Source: Aureimonas ureilytica (lineage in GTDB: Bacteria > Pseudomonadota > Alphaproteobacteria > Rhizobiales > Rhizobiaceae). From it: a stretch of 64,000 nucleotides of DNA. The DNA lies in the NCBI RefSeq assembly GCF_001475935.1, contig NZ_LDQA01000025.1, positions 62,001-126,000 of the forward strand. The letters run 5' to 3'. A program made the position numbers and the translations under genes. Each line of letters starts with the position of its first letter. Position 1 is the first letter of the stretch. Below the pieces are notes generated by a model. It was not told where the DNA came from, did not search any database, and was given only the letters and a program-made list of their open reading frames with translations. Positions 26,640 through 36,314 of the stretch are shown one piece after another.

Positions 26640-28115
26640 ATGCCTGACCTGAGCGCCGCTCACGCGGCTGCCCTGCGCTTGGTGACTGCAATTGCTTTCG
26701 GCGCGATTTTTTTGGGTGCGATGCCTGCCAGCGCCGACTGGAACAAACCATGGAAAGATAGCGAGCGCGCGCTCGTGATCGATGCCTACGAGTTCAATCC
26801 CATCAACTGGAAGCAGATGACCAGCGACAAGCGCATCGCGGGTTTCATCAGCAAGGCCTCCGATGGTCTGCCGCCGGAATGGTCCTGCGCCAAGCTGTCG
26901 GGCGATCTGCTCAATCTCTGCAAGAACCGCTGGTGGAAATATTCCGTCACGCAGGAACTCTACATGACCCGCCGCGAGATGGCGAAGACGCTGGGTCTGA
27001 AGTGGGGAGCCTATCATCTCGGGCGTCCCGGCAATCCGCGCGAGCAGGCCGATCATTTCGTGGATTTCGCCCAGCCCGAGCCCGATGATTTGATCGCGCT
27101 CGACATTGAGGACAACACGTCGGACTGGATGTCGCTGGCCGACGCCGAAATCTTCGCGCAGCAGATCAAGATCAGGCTAGGCCGCTATCCCGTGCTTTAT
27201 ACGAACGGCAACACCGCCGATTACGTCGCCCGCAACAAGGCGCAATATCCGCTTCTGTCGCGACTGCCCCTCTGGTACGCGCGCTATCGCGACGACATCA
27301 CGGGCGTGTTCCCGAACGGGAACTGGGACAATTACGCGCTCTGGCAGTTTTCTTCGATGCACAATTGCGGCTCGCGGTCCTGTCCGTATCGCGTGGCGGG
27401 CGCCAAGAATGACATCGACGTCAACGTTTCGCCGCTCACCGTCGCCGAACTCCAGAAGGCTTGGCCCTTCGACGGATTGGTTGGACAGGACCCTGCGCCG
27501 AGCGAGGACCCGGGTGCTTTGATCGCCTCAGTCTCGCAGGGCACGAAGCAGGCTGTAGCCACCGACGATGAGACGGAACTGGCGGCCAAGACCGACAACG
27601 CCGCCGTGCCGGGCACCTTTGCCGCCGCCTTCGGTCCGAGTGGGCGGGCGACGATCGATCCGCTGGCGCTACTGACCGAGACCGCGCGTCAGGAACATGC
27701 GGGTAAATCGGCTTCTCCGGTGCTTTCGGCTTTGACCGACAGTCGCAAAGTCAATCCACCCATCCCGGGCGATCGGCCAGCTGCAACCGAGATCGTTTCG
27801 ACTCAGCCGGGCAATATCGCCGATGCGGTGACGCAGCTGCGCGAGGAAATGCAGGCCGTCCGGGACATTCTTCAGGATACGGCGGAGCCGTCTCCCGCGC
27901 CGGAGCGGCGGTCGGACTTGCCTGATCATTTGAAGTCCCATCTGGCGACCCTTCTGGAGAAGGCCGCCGTGACGGTGAAACGGGTTCCCATGATCGGGCC
28001 GCAGCGGCCCGACAAACGCGCGGAGCTTAAGGACGGCCGCGACAGCTGGACGTCGCTGGCGTCTCTGACGCTCGCCGATCGCCGCGTCGTCAAGGCCTTC
28101 GATACGACGCGCTGA
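26640..28115 (+). CDS. Exported GH25 family lysozyme with long C-terminal extension
   Basis: 491 residues from the ATG at 26640. A signal peptide is evident (hydrophobic LRLVTAIAFGAIFLGAMPASA). Residues about 35-265 form a glycoside hydrolase 25 domain: VIDAYEFNPINW, GFISKASDG, WGAYHLGRPGNPREQADHFVD, LIALDIEDNTSDWMS with the catalytic acidic pair, and the C-terminal WDNYALWQFSS. GH25 enzymes cut the glycan of peptidoglycan. The last about 220 residues are rich in Ala, Pro, Asp and Thr, lack a known fold and may anchor or regulate. It sits alone, without phage genes, which suggests a wall-remodelling role rather than a prophage lysin. Confidence 0.87.
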   Translation: MPDLSAAHAAALRLVTAIAFGAIFLGAMPASADWNKPWKDSERALVIDAYEFNPINWKQMTSDKRIAGFISKASDGLPPEWSCAKLSGDLLNLCKNRWWKYSVTQELYMTRREMAKTLGLKWGAYHLGRPGNPREQADHFVDFAQPEPDDLIALDIEDNTSDWMSLADAEIFAQQIKIRLGRYPVLYTNGNTADYVARNKAQYPLLSRLPLWYARYRDDITGVFPNGNWDNYALWQFSSMHNCGSRSCPYRVAGAKNDIDVNVSPLTVAELQKAWPFDGLVGQDPAPSEDPGALIASVSQGTKQAVATDDETELAAKTDNAAVPGTFAAAFGPSGRATIDPLALLTETARQEHAGKSASPVLSALTDSRKVNPPIPGDRPAATEIVSTQPGNIADAVTQLREEMQAVRDILQDTAEPSPAPERRSDLPDHLKSHLATLLEKAAVTVKRVPMIGPQRPDKRAELKDGRDSWTSLASLTLADRRVVKAFDTTR

Positions 28116-28161
28116 CGAGTTTTCGCGCTTCGCGCCTGCAGTCCTTGTTTGTCACTCCCGC

Positions 28162-28199
28162 AACCGCCTTGCATCCGGCAGAGGCGGTTTTAATTTTTC
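28162..28199 (+). terminator. Rho-independent terminator after the lysozyme gene
   Basis: AACCGCCT (28162-28169) pairs perfectly with AGGCGGTT (28182-28189), with inner TGC/GCA pairing, followed by the T-rich tail TTAATTTTT. It lies 47 bases after the stop codon. Confidence 0.88.
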
Positions 28200-28316
28200 T
28201 CACAGATGGGTTCAAAGGGGGCGGGCGGGCCTGCGATGGCGCCGCTTGCACCGCCCTGTTACCATTCCCGGCGAGTTTCCTTGGCACGGGACGCGCGACG
28301 TCATAGGTGTTGGGCC

Positions 28317-29285
28317 ATGCGACAGACCAGACGGATCGATCTGAGGGACGACGGCGCGGGAGCGGCCGTTCTGATGTGCCTCCGCGAAGGCGGCCTTGCG
28401 GCGGTGCCGACCGAAACGGTCTATGGTCTGGCGGCGGACGCTGCCAATGGTGTGGCGGTTGCCTCGATCTTCGAGGCGAAGGGCCGGCCCCGCTTCAATC
28501 CCTTGATCTGCCATGTGTTCGATCTGGCCATGGCCGAGACCTATGCCGAGTTCGATCCGATCTCGCGACGGCTCGCTGCGCGGTTCTGGCCGGGGCCTCT
28601 GACTCTCGTTCTTCCGGTGCGTCCCGAGTCCGGTTTGCATCCTCTGGTGATGGGTGGGCTCGACACGGTGGCTCTTCGCGCGCCGCAAGGCCCGCTGCGC
28701 ATGGTCATCGATTCGCTCGGTCGCCCGATCGCAGCTCCCAGCGCCAACCGATCCGGCCGCGTCAGCCCGACCAGCGCCGAGCATGTCCTGAAGACGCTCG
28801 ACGGCCGAATCGATCTCGTCGCCGATGGCGGCGCCTGCGAACAAGGGCTCGAATCCACGATCATCCGCGTGATGGACGATCACATCCTGCTCCTGCGGCC
28901 GGGAACGCTGACGGCCGCGCGCATCGAGGAGGAGGCGGGTCTGCCTGTTCGCCGACGTGAGGAAGGCGACGCCATTTCCGCGCCGGGTCAGCTCCTGTCG
29001 CATTACGCGCCAAGTGGACGCGTGCGGTTGGGCGCAAGCGCGCCGGAGCCGGGCGAATATTGGATCGGCTTCGGCCCCGATAGCCCGGACGATCTGACGC
29101 GGGCAGGGGGCGTCTTCAACCTGAGCGAGACGGGCGACTTGAAGGAGGCTGCGAGCCGTCTGTTCGCCGCGCTTTCCGCCTTCGACGCACCCGATATCGA
29201 GGCCATCGCTGTCGCCCCGATCCCTGACGACGGGCTGGGCGAGGCGATCAACGACCGACTCCGCAGGGCCGCCGCCGAGCGCTGA
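28317..29285 (+). CDS. Threonylcarbamoyl-AMP synthase (Sua5/YwlC type)
   Basis: 322 residues from the ATG at 28317, longer than TsaC and typical of Sua5. The YrdC domain shows GGLAAVPTETVYGLAADA, KGRPRFNPLICHV, FWPGPLTLVLPV, VALRAPQGPLRMVI and IAAPSANRSGRVSPT. A linker with QLLSHYAPSGRVRL leads to the C-terminal Sua5 domain. The enzyme makes threonylcarbamoyl-AMP from threonine, bicarbonate and ATP for t6A37 in tRNA. TrmO at 15877-16368 acts on the same nucleotide later. The FAD oxidase gene follows after 39 bases. Confidence 0.92.
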   Translation: MRQTRRIDLRDDGAGAAVLMCLREGGLAAVPTETVYGLAADAANGVAVASIFEAKGRPRFNPLICHVFDLAMAETYAEFDPISRRLAARFWPGPLTLVLPVRPESGLHPLVMGGLDTVALRAPQGPLRMVIDSLGRPIAAPSANRSGRVSPTSAEHVLKTLDGRIDLVADGGACEQGLESTIIRVMDDHILLLRPGTLTAARIEEEAGLPVRRREEGDAISAPGQLLSHYAPSGRVRLGASAPEPGEYWIGFGPDSPDDLTRAGGVFNLSETGDLKEAASRLFAALSAFDAPDIEAIAVAPIPDDGLGEAINDRLRRAAAER

Positions 29286-29324
29286 CCTATCGACGTTAAC
29301 CTTGATCGAGGCTAGCGTCTGATC

Positions 29325-30755
29325 ATGGACACGATCGATTCTTCGCCCCTTTCCGACACGCTTCTCAGCGAGTTCGCCGCCCTGCTTCCGGCCGGGCGCG
29401 CCCTGACAGAGGCCAGCGACATCGCGCCCTTCGTGCATGAAGAACGCGACAAGTTCAAAGGCCGGACGCGGCTGGTCCTTCGCCCGTCCACGGTGGAGGA
29501 AGTCTCAGCCATCCTGCGCCTGGCCTCACAGACGCGCACGCCCGTCGTGCCGCAGGGTGGCAATACCGGATTGGTCGGCGGGCAAGTGCCGCGTTCCGAC
29601 GCCGAGATCGTTCTGTCGCTGTCTCGGATGGACCGTATCAGAGAGATCGATCCGTTGGGCCGGACGATGACGGTGGATGCCGGGGTCGTCCTGAAGCGGG
29701 CGCAGGAAGCAGCCGATGATGCGGGCTTCCTTTTCCCATTGTCCCTCGGGTCCGAAGGCTCGTGCCAGATCGGCGGCAATCTGGCGTCGAATGCGGGGGG
29801 AACCGCTGTTTTGGCCTATGGGAACACGCGCGATCTCTGCCTCGGCGTCGAGGCCGTGCTCCCTTCGGGCGACATCTTCCACGGGCTGCGGCGTCTCAAG
29901 AAGGACAATCGCGGCTACGATCTGCGCCATCTCCTGATCGGGTCGGAAGGCACGCTCGGGATCATCACCGGCGCGGTGCTTAAGCTCTTTCCCAAGCCCG
30001 CCGGCCGCGAGGTCGCCTATGTCGGTCTCGCCAGCCCGCAACAGGCGCTGAACCTTCTGGCAAGGGCCGAGTCGCTGGCTGGAGGGCGTCTCACGGCCTT
30101 CGAGCTCATGCCGCGAATCGGATTGGAATTCACCGTCCGGCATACGCAGGGCGCGCGCGATCCCATGGCTGAGCCCCATGCCTGGTATGTACTAATCGAG
30201 ATTTCCTCGCCGCAATCGGGGGAGGACGCGCGCGCGGTGCTGGAGTCCATCCTGGAGGTCGCCTTCGAATCGGGCGAGATCGAAGACGCCGCCATTGCAC
30301 AGTCCCTCGCCGAGGCTGCGTCCTTCTGGCGCATGCGCGAAGAAATGAGCTGGGCGCAGAAGCCGGAGGGCGGGTCGATCAAGCACGACGTGTCCGTGCC
30401 CGTCGCTCTGGTGCCCGAATTTCTGGATCGTGCAAACGCGCTGGTGCTGGAGGCCATACCGGGCGCGCGCATCGTGTCGTTCGGCCATCTGGGCGACGGC
30501 AATATCCACTACAACATCTCTCAGCCCGTAGGCGCCGATAAGGAAGTCTTCCTGGCTCGCTGGACCGAGATCAACACGTTGGTGCACGGCGTCGTGGCCG
30601 AACTCGGCGGCAGTTTCTCGGCTGAGCACGGCATCGGCCAGCTCAAGCGCGAGGAACTCGCGCGCACCAAGGACGCGGTCGAACTGGGGCTGATGCGCGG
30701 TATCAAAGGGCTTTTCGATCCTTTCGGGATTATGAACCCGGGCAAGCTCCTTTAA
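29325..30755 (+). CDS. FAD-binding oxidoreductase (GlcD / D-2-hydroxyacid dehydrogenase type)
   Basis: 476 residues of the PCMH-type FAD family. FAD-binding landmarks are VVPQGGNTGLVGGQVP (about 74-89), SLGSEGSCQIGGNLASNAGG and LLIGSEGTLGIIT. The C-terminal substrate domain has GHLGDGNIHYN and SAEHGIGQLKREEL, with histidines that bind metal and substrate in D-2-hydroxyglutarate and D-lactate dehydrogenases. The size and motifs fit that group better than glycolate oxidase GlcD, which would have GlcE/GlcF partners; none are nearby. The exact substrate is open. Confidence 0.85.
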   Translation: MDTIDSSPLSDTLLSEFAALLPAGRALTEASDIAPFVHEERDKFKGRTRLVLRPSTVEEVSAILRLASQTRTPVVPQGGNTGLVGGQVPRSDAEIVLSLSRMDRIREIDPLGRTMTVDAGVVLKRAQEAADDAGFLFPLSLGSEGSCQIGGNLASNAGGTAVLAYGNTRDLCLGVEAVLPSGDIFHGLRRLKKDNRGYDLRHLLIGSEGTLGIITGAVLKLFPKPAGREVAYVGLASPQQALNLLARAESLAGGRLTAFELMPRIGLEFTVRHTQGARDPMAEPHAWYVLIEISSPQSGEDARAVLESILEVAFESGEIEDAAIAQSLAEAASFWRMREEMSWAQKPEGGSIKHDVSVPVALVPEFLDRANALVLEAIPGARIVSFGHLGDGNIHYNISQPVGADKEVFLARWTEINTLVHGVVAELGGSFSAEHGIGQLKREELARTKDAVELGLMRGIKGLFDPFGIMNPGKLL

Positions 30756-30936
30756 AGTTTTATTTGAAGTTACGGTTTGAAAACCTTGGCGAAGGTCAGG
30801 AACACTTAACCGCATTTGTTAGGTGAGGCGAAACAAGCGTCGGATAGTCTCCAAGCATCGAAAGCCGGGATACATCGGCTAATCAGGAAGTATCTCTCAA
30901 TAGGGAGCTTCCGGCAGAGAGACGGAAGGCGCGATC

Positions 30937-31512
30937 ATGAGCCTGGTTACCAATCCGACGTCGTTGAAGCCCGAGTGGGCCCGTATGCCGATCCGCGTGG
31001 ATCCCGCGCATGCCGACCGCAAGCAAGTTTTCGAAGTGCAGGACGGGGAGGAGACCGTCACCTACCGCGTGGATCATCGGGGCGCAGTGGTCCATCGCCG
31101 GCTGGAGATGTCGGGTATTCCGGTCGCCATCGCTCTGGCGCCGCGCTCCTTCAAGGGTATCGCCGCCCGCGCGATGGAAGACAGCAATGGCGAAGTGACC
31201 GTTACCCTCGAGATGCACCATGAGAATCCGAAGCTGTCGGTTCCGCTTCTGGTGGCCTGCGATCTGTTCGACGTGGCCGCCGACTGGCGCAGCTGGTCGG
31301 AGCTGTTCGATCTGCCCATGCTGATGGTCGAGTCGGATGGCCGTGTGACGGCTCTCGAGGAAACCTTCGGCAAGCTGCGCACGAGCGAACCCGCCTCGCG
31401 TCGCCGCTCCAGCCATCGCGGACGCCGCCCGCGCTTCTTGGCACGTCGCAAGCCCGGCGGCCTCGGGATGCGCATGATGTTGGAAGGCGAAGAGATCATC
31501 GCCCGCAACTAA
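30937..31512 (+). CDS. DUF6101-like conserved alphaproteobacterial protein
   Basis: 191 residues starting MSLVTNPTSLKPEWARMP, with GGAAGG as a ribosome site. Residues about 20-130 are a compact mixed domain (VTYRVDHRGAVVHRRLEMSGIPVAIALAP, VTVTLEMHHENPKLSVPLLV), recalling the DUF6101 family of Rhizobiales. The C-terminal 45 residues are rich in arginine (RRRSSHRGRRPRF) and may bind nucleic acid or acidic partners. Function is unknown. The gene stands alone; its 181-base upstream gap is AT-richer and likely holds its promoter. It converges with ubiA, five bases apart. Confidence 0.65.
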   Translation: MSLVTNPTSLKPEWARMPIRVDPAHADRKQVFEVQDGEETVTYRVDHRGAVVHRRLEMSGIPVAIALAPRSFKGIAARAMEDSNGEVTVTLEMHHENPKLSVPLLVACDLFDVAADWRSWSELFDLPMLMVESDGRVTALEETFGKLRTSEPASRRRSSHRGRRPRFLARRKPGGLGMRMMLEGEEIIARN

Positions 31513-31517
31513 AGGCG

Positions 31518-32519
31518 TCAGACGGGTTTGGGGAAGGACAGGACCCAGAGGCTGGAAAAGACCAGCCCGAGGAAGATGATCCACCCGAACAGTCCGTTTG
31601 ATTTGAACAAGCGCAGGCACTGATCGACATCGTCGATATCGAGGCGCTGTATCTGCCAAGCCATGTGGACCGCGCCCATCGCCAGTGCGGCATAGGCTGG
31701 CCAAGCCGGCCCGGACGCGTCTGTTCCCGTCGCGATGAAGGCGAGCGTAAAGCAGAGGATCGTTCCGCCGTAGAGAAGGGTGAGGGCTCGTTTGGTGTGG
31801 TGCCCGAACAGCCGCGCGGTGGAGCGTACGCCGACCAGCGCATCGTCCTCGCGGTCTTGGTGCGCGTAGATCGTGTCGTAGCCGATCGTCCAGAAGACCG
31901 AGCCCACATAAAGGAGAATCGGCGCCAGCCCGAGCGTGCCCCAGAAGGCGGCCCAGCCCATCAGCGCGCCCCATGAAAAGCACAGCCCGAGGCCGAGCTG
32001 CGGCCAGTCCGTGACCCGCTTCAGGAACGGGTAGGTCGCGACGATCAGAAGCGAGGCGATGCCTAAGCCGATCGCGAACGTGTTGAACTGGATCAGCACC
32101 AGCAAACCGATCAAGGCCTGCGCGACCAAGAAAAGCTTGGCTTGGCGGCTCGTGACGCGCCCCGAAGGGAGCGGGCGGGAGCGAGTCCGCGCGACTTTCA
32201 TGTCGATGTCGCGATCCACCAGATCATTATAGGTGCAGCCCGCGCCGCGCATGGCGATCGCCCCGATCAGGAACAGCGCGAGATGGCGCAGGTCCGGCAG
32301 GCCCGTATGAACGGCCGAAGGCGCGGCCCATTGCGGTGCCAGCGCCGCCGACCAGAGGCAGGGCCACAGTAGCAATTGCCAGCCGATCGGTCGGTCCCAG
32401 CGCGCCAGCTGCGCATAGGGCCAGAGCGCGCGGGGAAGGACGCGGTAGACGAAATTGTCGGACGGTGCGTCCGAAACGCGGTCTGCCGAACCGTTGGGTG
32501 ATGCGTCGGGTCTTTGCAT
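31518..32519 (-). CDS. ubiA: 4-hydroxybenzoate octaprenyltransferase
   Basis: 333 residues with eight or nine membrane segments. The first aspartate-rich motif is NDLVDRDID in GAGCTYNDLVDRDIDMKVARTR, and the second lies in YDTIYAHQDREDD; both bind the Mg-prenyl diphosphate. LARWDRPIGWQLLLWPCLW at the start is characteristic of UbiA proper. It joins the polyprenyl tail to 4-hydroxybenzoate in ubiquinone biosynthesis at the inner membrane. It diverges from purD. Confidence 0.93.
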   Translation of the reverse strand: MQRPDASPNGSADRVSDAPSDNFVYRVLPRALWPYAQLARWDRPIGWQLLLWPCLWSAALAPQWAAPSAVHTGLPDLRHLALFLIGAIAMRGAGCTYNDLVDRDIDMKVARTRSRPLPSGRVTSRQAKLFLVAQALIGLLVLIQFNTFAIGLGIASLLIVATYPFLKRVTDWPQLGLGLCFSWGALMGWAAFWGTLGLAPILLYVGSVFWTIGYDTIYAHQDREDDALVGVRSTARLFGHHTKRALTLLYGGTILCFTLAFIATGTDASGPAWPAYAALAMGAVHMAWQIQRLDIDDVDQCLRLFKSNGLFGWIIFLGLVFSSLWVLSFPKPV

Positions 32520-32664
32520 AGAGCGGAGAAGCCCCGCAGCGCGCCCGTCGTCAAGCCCTTTGGGCCTGCGTCTCAGGCTTGACCCTGCCTATCCCGGCCC
32601 CGTAATCGAGCCCTCGAGAACGCGGCCTCGGCCGCCGGCACGATAGGGCCCTGCGGAGGCGAGA

Positions 32665-33930
32665 ATGACCATGGATGTTCTTCTGATCGGTTCGGGTGGT
32701 CGCGAGCACGCGTTGGCCTGGAAACTGGCCCGCTCGCCGGATCTCGGCAAGCTCTTCGCCGCGCCCGGCAATCCGGGGATCGCCGCTGTCGCCGAATGCG
32801 TCGCGCTCGACCCCGCCGATCATGATGCCGTGATCGCTTTCTGCCGCGAGAAAGGCATCGGCTTCGTGGTCGTCGGCCCCGAAGTGCCTCTCGTCGCCGG
32901 CCTTGCCGATGCCCTGACTGATGCCTCGATCCCGGTCTTCGGCCCGAGCGCGGCCGCCGCGCGTCTGGAAGGGTCGAAGGGCTTCACCAAGGATCTCTGC
33001 ACACTCCAGAACATCCCGACCGCGCGCTATCAGCGTTTCACCGAGTCGGATGCCGCGAAGGATTATATCCAGCGCGAGGGCGCTCCGATCGTCGTGAAGG
33101 CGGACGGACTCGCGGCCGGCAAGGGCGTGACGGTGGCGGCGACGATCGAAGAGGCTTTGGCGGCGATCGACGATTGCTTCGCCAGCGCTCTGGCCGGCGC
33201 GGGGATCGAGGTCGTGGTCGAGGAGTGCATGGAAGGGCCGGAAGCTTCGCTCTTCTGCCTCTGCGATGGTGAGCGGGCGATTCTGTTTGGAACCGCCGAA
33301 GACCACAAGCGCGCTTATGACGGCGACAAGGGACCGAACACCGGCGGCATGGGCGCTTATTCGCCCTCCTATCTCATGACGCCCGAAATGACCGAACGCG
33401 CCATGGCCGAGATCGTGCGCCCGACGCTGGCGGGAATGCGCGCGCATGGCGCGCCCTTCCGGGGCGTTCTCTATGCCGGGCTGATGCTGACGAAGGACGG
33501 TCCGAAGCTCATCGAATACAATGTGCGCTTCGGCGACCCGGAGTGTCAGGTCTTGATGATGCGCTTGGAAAGCGACCTCCTGCCGGTTCTCTTCGCGGCG
33601 GCGACGGGCTCGCTCGACGGTGTGTCGCTCGACTGGTCGAACGAGCCGGCCGTGACGGTGGTTCTAGCCTCCAAGGGCTATCCCGGCGCTTACGAGAAGA
33701 ACACACCGATCCGTTCGCTCCCCGATGTCGGCGAAGGGGAAATGATCTTCCATGCGGGAACCAGCCTGATCCATGGCGAGTTGGTCGCCAATGGCGGCCG
33801 CGTCCTCAACGTGACGGCGCGCGCGGCGAATGTGGCTCAGGCCGTCGAAAAGGCCTACGCTCTGGTGGATCGTGTCGAGTGGAGCGAAGGCTTCTGCCGC
33901 CGCGACATCGCGCACCGTGCGCGCCACTGA
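32665..33930 (+). CDS. purD: Phosphoribosylamine--glycine ligase
   Basis: 421 residues. Landmarks are [25 protein letters not shown], the ATP-grasp region ([49 protein letters not shown]) and [14 protein letters not shown] with metal ligands. It makes glycinamide ribonucleotide in purine synthesis. The ATG at 32665 is chosen because GGAGG lies five bases before it; the second ATG at 32671 is spaced less well. It stands alone, divergent from ubiA. Confidence 0.96.
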   Translation: MTMDVLLIGSGGREHALAWKLARSPDLGKLFAAPGNPGIAAVAECVALDPADHDAVIAFCREKGIGFVVVGPEVPLVAGLADALTDASIPVFGPSAAAARLEGSKGFTKDLCTLQNIPTARYQRFTESDAAKDYIQREGAPIVVKADGLAAGKGVTVAATIEEALAAIDDCFASALAGAGIEVVVEECMEGPEASLFCLCDGERAILFGTAEDHKRAYDGDKGPNTGGMGAYSPSYLMTPEMTERAMAEIVRPTLAGMRAHGAPFRGVLYAGLMLTKDGPKLIEYNVRFGDPECQVLMMRLESDLLPVLFAAATGSLDGVSLDWSNEPAVTVVLASKGYPGAYEKNTPIRSLPDVGEGEMIFHAGTSLIHGELVANGGRVLNVTARAANVAQAVEKAYALVDRVEWSEGFCRRDIAHRARH

Positions 33931-33978
33931 CAAAGGCTTGATTGCCCATCTCGCGATGGACGCTTGGTGATCGTCTGT

Positions 33979-33994
33979 TTGACGATTACGTAAG
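33979..33994. promoter_or_regulatory. Candidate operator upstream of fadE, shared with 40691-40706
   Basis: TTGACGATTACGTAAG lies 46 bases upstream of the fadE start. A near-identical word, TTGACGTTTACGTTCG, occurs in front of the second acyl-CoA dehydrogenase operon. The pattern recalls the palindromic motif reported for LiuR-type MerR regulators of acyl-CoA metabolism in proteobacteria, from memory. No such regulator gene is in the window. Confidence 0.55.
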
Positions 33995-34040
33995 ATGCAG
34001 CCATGGTGAGGCGGAGTGCTTCAGGCGAGGGAGGAAGCTT

Positions 34041-36314
34041 ATGTCGTTCCGCAAGGACCGTTTGACCCGGCCGATTTTCCGTTGGGCCAAGACGGCCCTG
34101 CCGGCCATTTCCGAGACCGAGGAAAAGGCGATCGGCGCTGGCACCGTCTGGTGGGACGGCGAGCTTTTCAGCGGCGCGCCGGAATGGGACAAGCTCCTGG
34201 CCATGGCGCCCGCGCGTCTGTCGGACGAAGAGCAGGCCTTCATGGACGGGCCGGTGGTGGAGCTCTGCTCCATGCTGGACGATTGGCAGATTACCTGGAA
34301 GGATCGTGATCTTTCGCCGGAGGTCTGGGATTTTCTCAAATCCCGCAAGTTCTTCGGCATGGTCATCCCCAAGCAATATGGCGGCTTGGGCTTCTCCAAC
34401 ACGGCGCATTCGGAAGTGGTGCGCAAAGTGTCCTCCGCCAGCGTGGCGGCGGGCGTCACGGTCATGGTTCCCAATTCGCTCGGACCCGGCGAGTTGATGC
34501 TCCATTTCGGCACGCAGGCGCAGCGCGACCACTGGCTGCCGCGTCTGGCCGACGGACGCGAGATTCCGTGCTTCGGCCTGACCTCGGCGGATGCGGGTTC
34601 GGACGCGGCCGCGATGAAGGATCACGGCATCGTCACCTATGGCGAGCATGAGGGCCAGCGGGTGCTCGGCATCAAGCTGAACTTCGACAAGCGCTATATC
34701 ACGCTGGCCCCGATCGCGACCGTGATGGGCCTTGCCTTCAAACTCTTCGATCCCGAGAATCATCTGGGCCGTGGCGAGAACCTCGGCATCACGGTCGCGC
34801 TGCTGCCGACCTCGACGCCCGGCGTGCGCCATGGCGACCGGCACATTCCCCAGTTCACCTTCTTCCAGAACGGACCGATTTCCGGCCGTGACGTCTTCGT
34901 TCCGCTCGACTGGGTTCTGGGCGGACCGGAGCGGATCGGCGAGGGCTGGACCATGCTGATGACGGCGCTCGCCGCCGGTCGCAGCATTTCGCTTCCCTCG
35001 CAGGCGGCCGCCGCCGCCGCGATGACCGCGCGTCTGACCGGCGCCTATGCCCGCGTTCGCTCGCAGTTCAACCTGCCGATCGGCCTGTTCGAGGGCATTC
35101 AGGAGCCCTTGGCGGAACTCGCCGCCAATGCCTACCAGATCGACGCGGCGCGCCGGCTGACGGTCGCGGCGCTCGACGAAGGACATCGCCCCTCCGTCAT
35201 TTCGGCGATCATGAAATACAATGCCACCGAACTGATGCGCCGCTCGGTCGAGAAGGCGATGGATGTCCATGGCGGCAAGGGCATTATCGACGGCCCTTCC
35301 AACATGCTGGGTGGACAGCACAAGTCCGTTCCGATCGGCATCACGGTGGAAGGCGCGAACATTCTCACGCGCAATCTGATGATCTTCGGGCAGGGCGCCA
35401 TTCGCGCCCATCCTTTCATGCTGTCGGAGATGCGCGCGCTTTCCAATCCCGATCGGGAAAAAGGGCTGGAGGAGTTCGACCGAGCCTTCTGGGGCCATGT
35501 GGGGCACTCACTGGCCAATGCCGCGCGCACGGCGCTGTTCGGCTGGACCGGGGGGCTCGCCGCGCCCGCGCCGCGCGGCTCGGCCTTCCTCAGCCATTGG
35601 CGGCAGCTATCGCGCTACAGCGCGGCCTTCTCGATGCTGGCCGACTTCGCTCTGTTGACGCTCGGCGGCGCGCTCAAGCGGCGCGAGATGATCTCGGCGC
35701 GGCTCGGCGATATCCTGTCGGAGCTTTATCTGCTCGGCGCGACGCTCAAACGCTTCGAAACGGATGGCCGCCCGGAAGCCGATCGTCCGATCGTCGAATA
35801 TCTCATGCAGCGCGGCTACAACCGCATGGGGCTCGCCTTTAGCGGCGTCTTCGTCAACCTGCCGAGCCGCTGGGCGGCGGTGGCGGCGAGGCTCCTGTCC
35901 TTCCCGCTGGGCGTGCCACTACGCCCGCCGGCCGACGAGCTGGTGCGTGAAGTCGCCGACATTCTCATGCGGCCGTCGTCGCAGCGCGATCGGATTTGCC
36001 CCGATCTGTATCTGGGCGAAGGGCAGCCCGATCATCCCGTTTCCGTCCTGGAGCGGGCGTTCCGACTGGTGATCGAGGCCGCACCGATCGACAAGCGCCT
36101 GCGCGAGGCCAAGATCCGCGACGGAGCGGCCGCGCGCGAAGCCGGGCTCTTGTCGGACGAGGAATGGGCGCTGTTCCAGGAGCGGGACGAGGCCGTCGCG
36201 CGCGTCGTCGCGGTGGATGCTTTTACGATGGAAGACGTTTCGCCCATCGCGAGCCAGCACCGCAAGCCGCCCGAGGCGCAAGCCGACAAGTTGCGCGCGG
36301 AGGCCGCCGAATGA
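34041..36314 (+). CDS. fadE: Acyl-CoA dehydrogenase, FadE type
   Basis: 757 residues from the ATG at 34041, preceded by GAGGGAGGAA; the frame continues upstream through the candidate operator, which is not likely coding. It matches the long FadE group (E. coli 814): a dehydrogenase core with FGMVIPKQYGGLGFS, FGLTSADAGSDAAAMKDHG and AMDVHGGKGIIDGPSNMLGG, followed by a C-terminal domain of about 270 residues specific to FadE. It oxidises fatty acyl-CoA to enoyl-CoA, probably at the membrane. First gene of fadE-thiolase-fadJ; its stop overlaps the thiolase start by four bases. Confidence 0.93.
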   Translation: MSFRKDRLTRPIFRWAKTALPAISETEEKAIGAGTVWWDGELFSGAPEWDKLLAMAPARLSDEEQAFMDGPVVELCSMLDDWQITWKDRDLSPEVWDFLKSRKFFGMVIPKQYGGLGFSNTAHSEVVRKVSSASVAAGVTVMVPNSLGPGELMLHFGTQAQRDHWLPRLADGREIPCFGLTSADAGSDAAAMKDHGIVTYGEHEGQRVLGIKLNFDKRYITLAPIATVMGLAFKLFDPENHLGRGENLGITVALLPTSTPGVRHGDRHIPQFTFFQNGPISGRDVFVPLDWVLGGPERIGEGWTMLMTALAAGRSISLPSQAAAAAAMTARLTGAYARVRSQFNLPIGLFEGIQEPLAELAANAYQIDAARRLTVAALDEGHRPSVISAIMKYNATELMRRSVEKAMDVHGGKGIIDGPSNMLGGQHKSVPIGITVEGANILTRNLMIFGQGAIRAHPFMLSEMRALSNPDREKGLEEFDRAFWGHVGHSLANAARTALFGWTGGLAAPAPRGSAFLSHWRQLSRYSAAFSMLADFALLTLGGALKRREMISARLGDILSELYLLGATLKRFETDGRPEADRPIVEYLMQRGYNRMGLAFSGVFVNLPSRWAAVAARLLSFPLGVPLRPPADELVREVADILMRPSSQRDRICPDLYLGEGQPDHPVSVLERAFRLVIEAAPIDKRLREAKIRDGAAAREAGLLSDEEWALFQERDEAVARVVAVDAFTMEDVSPIASQHRKPPEAQADKLRAEAAE

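Noticed and set aside
26405-26751. Minus-strand frames of 62 and 100 codons in the gap before the lysozyme gene
   Set aside because: No ribosome site, no similarity, Ser/Arg-rich composition typical of shadow frames.
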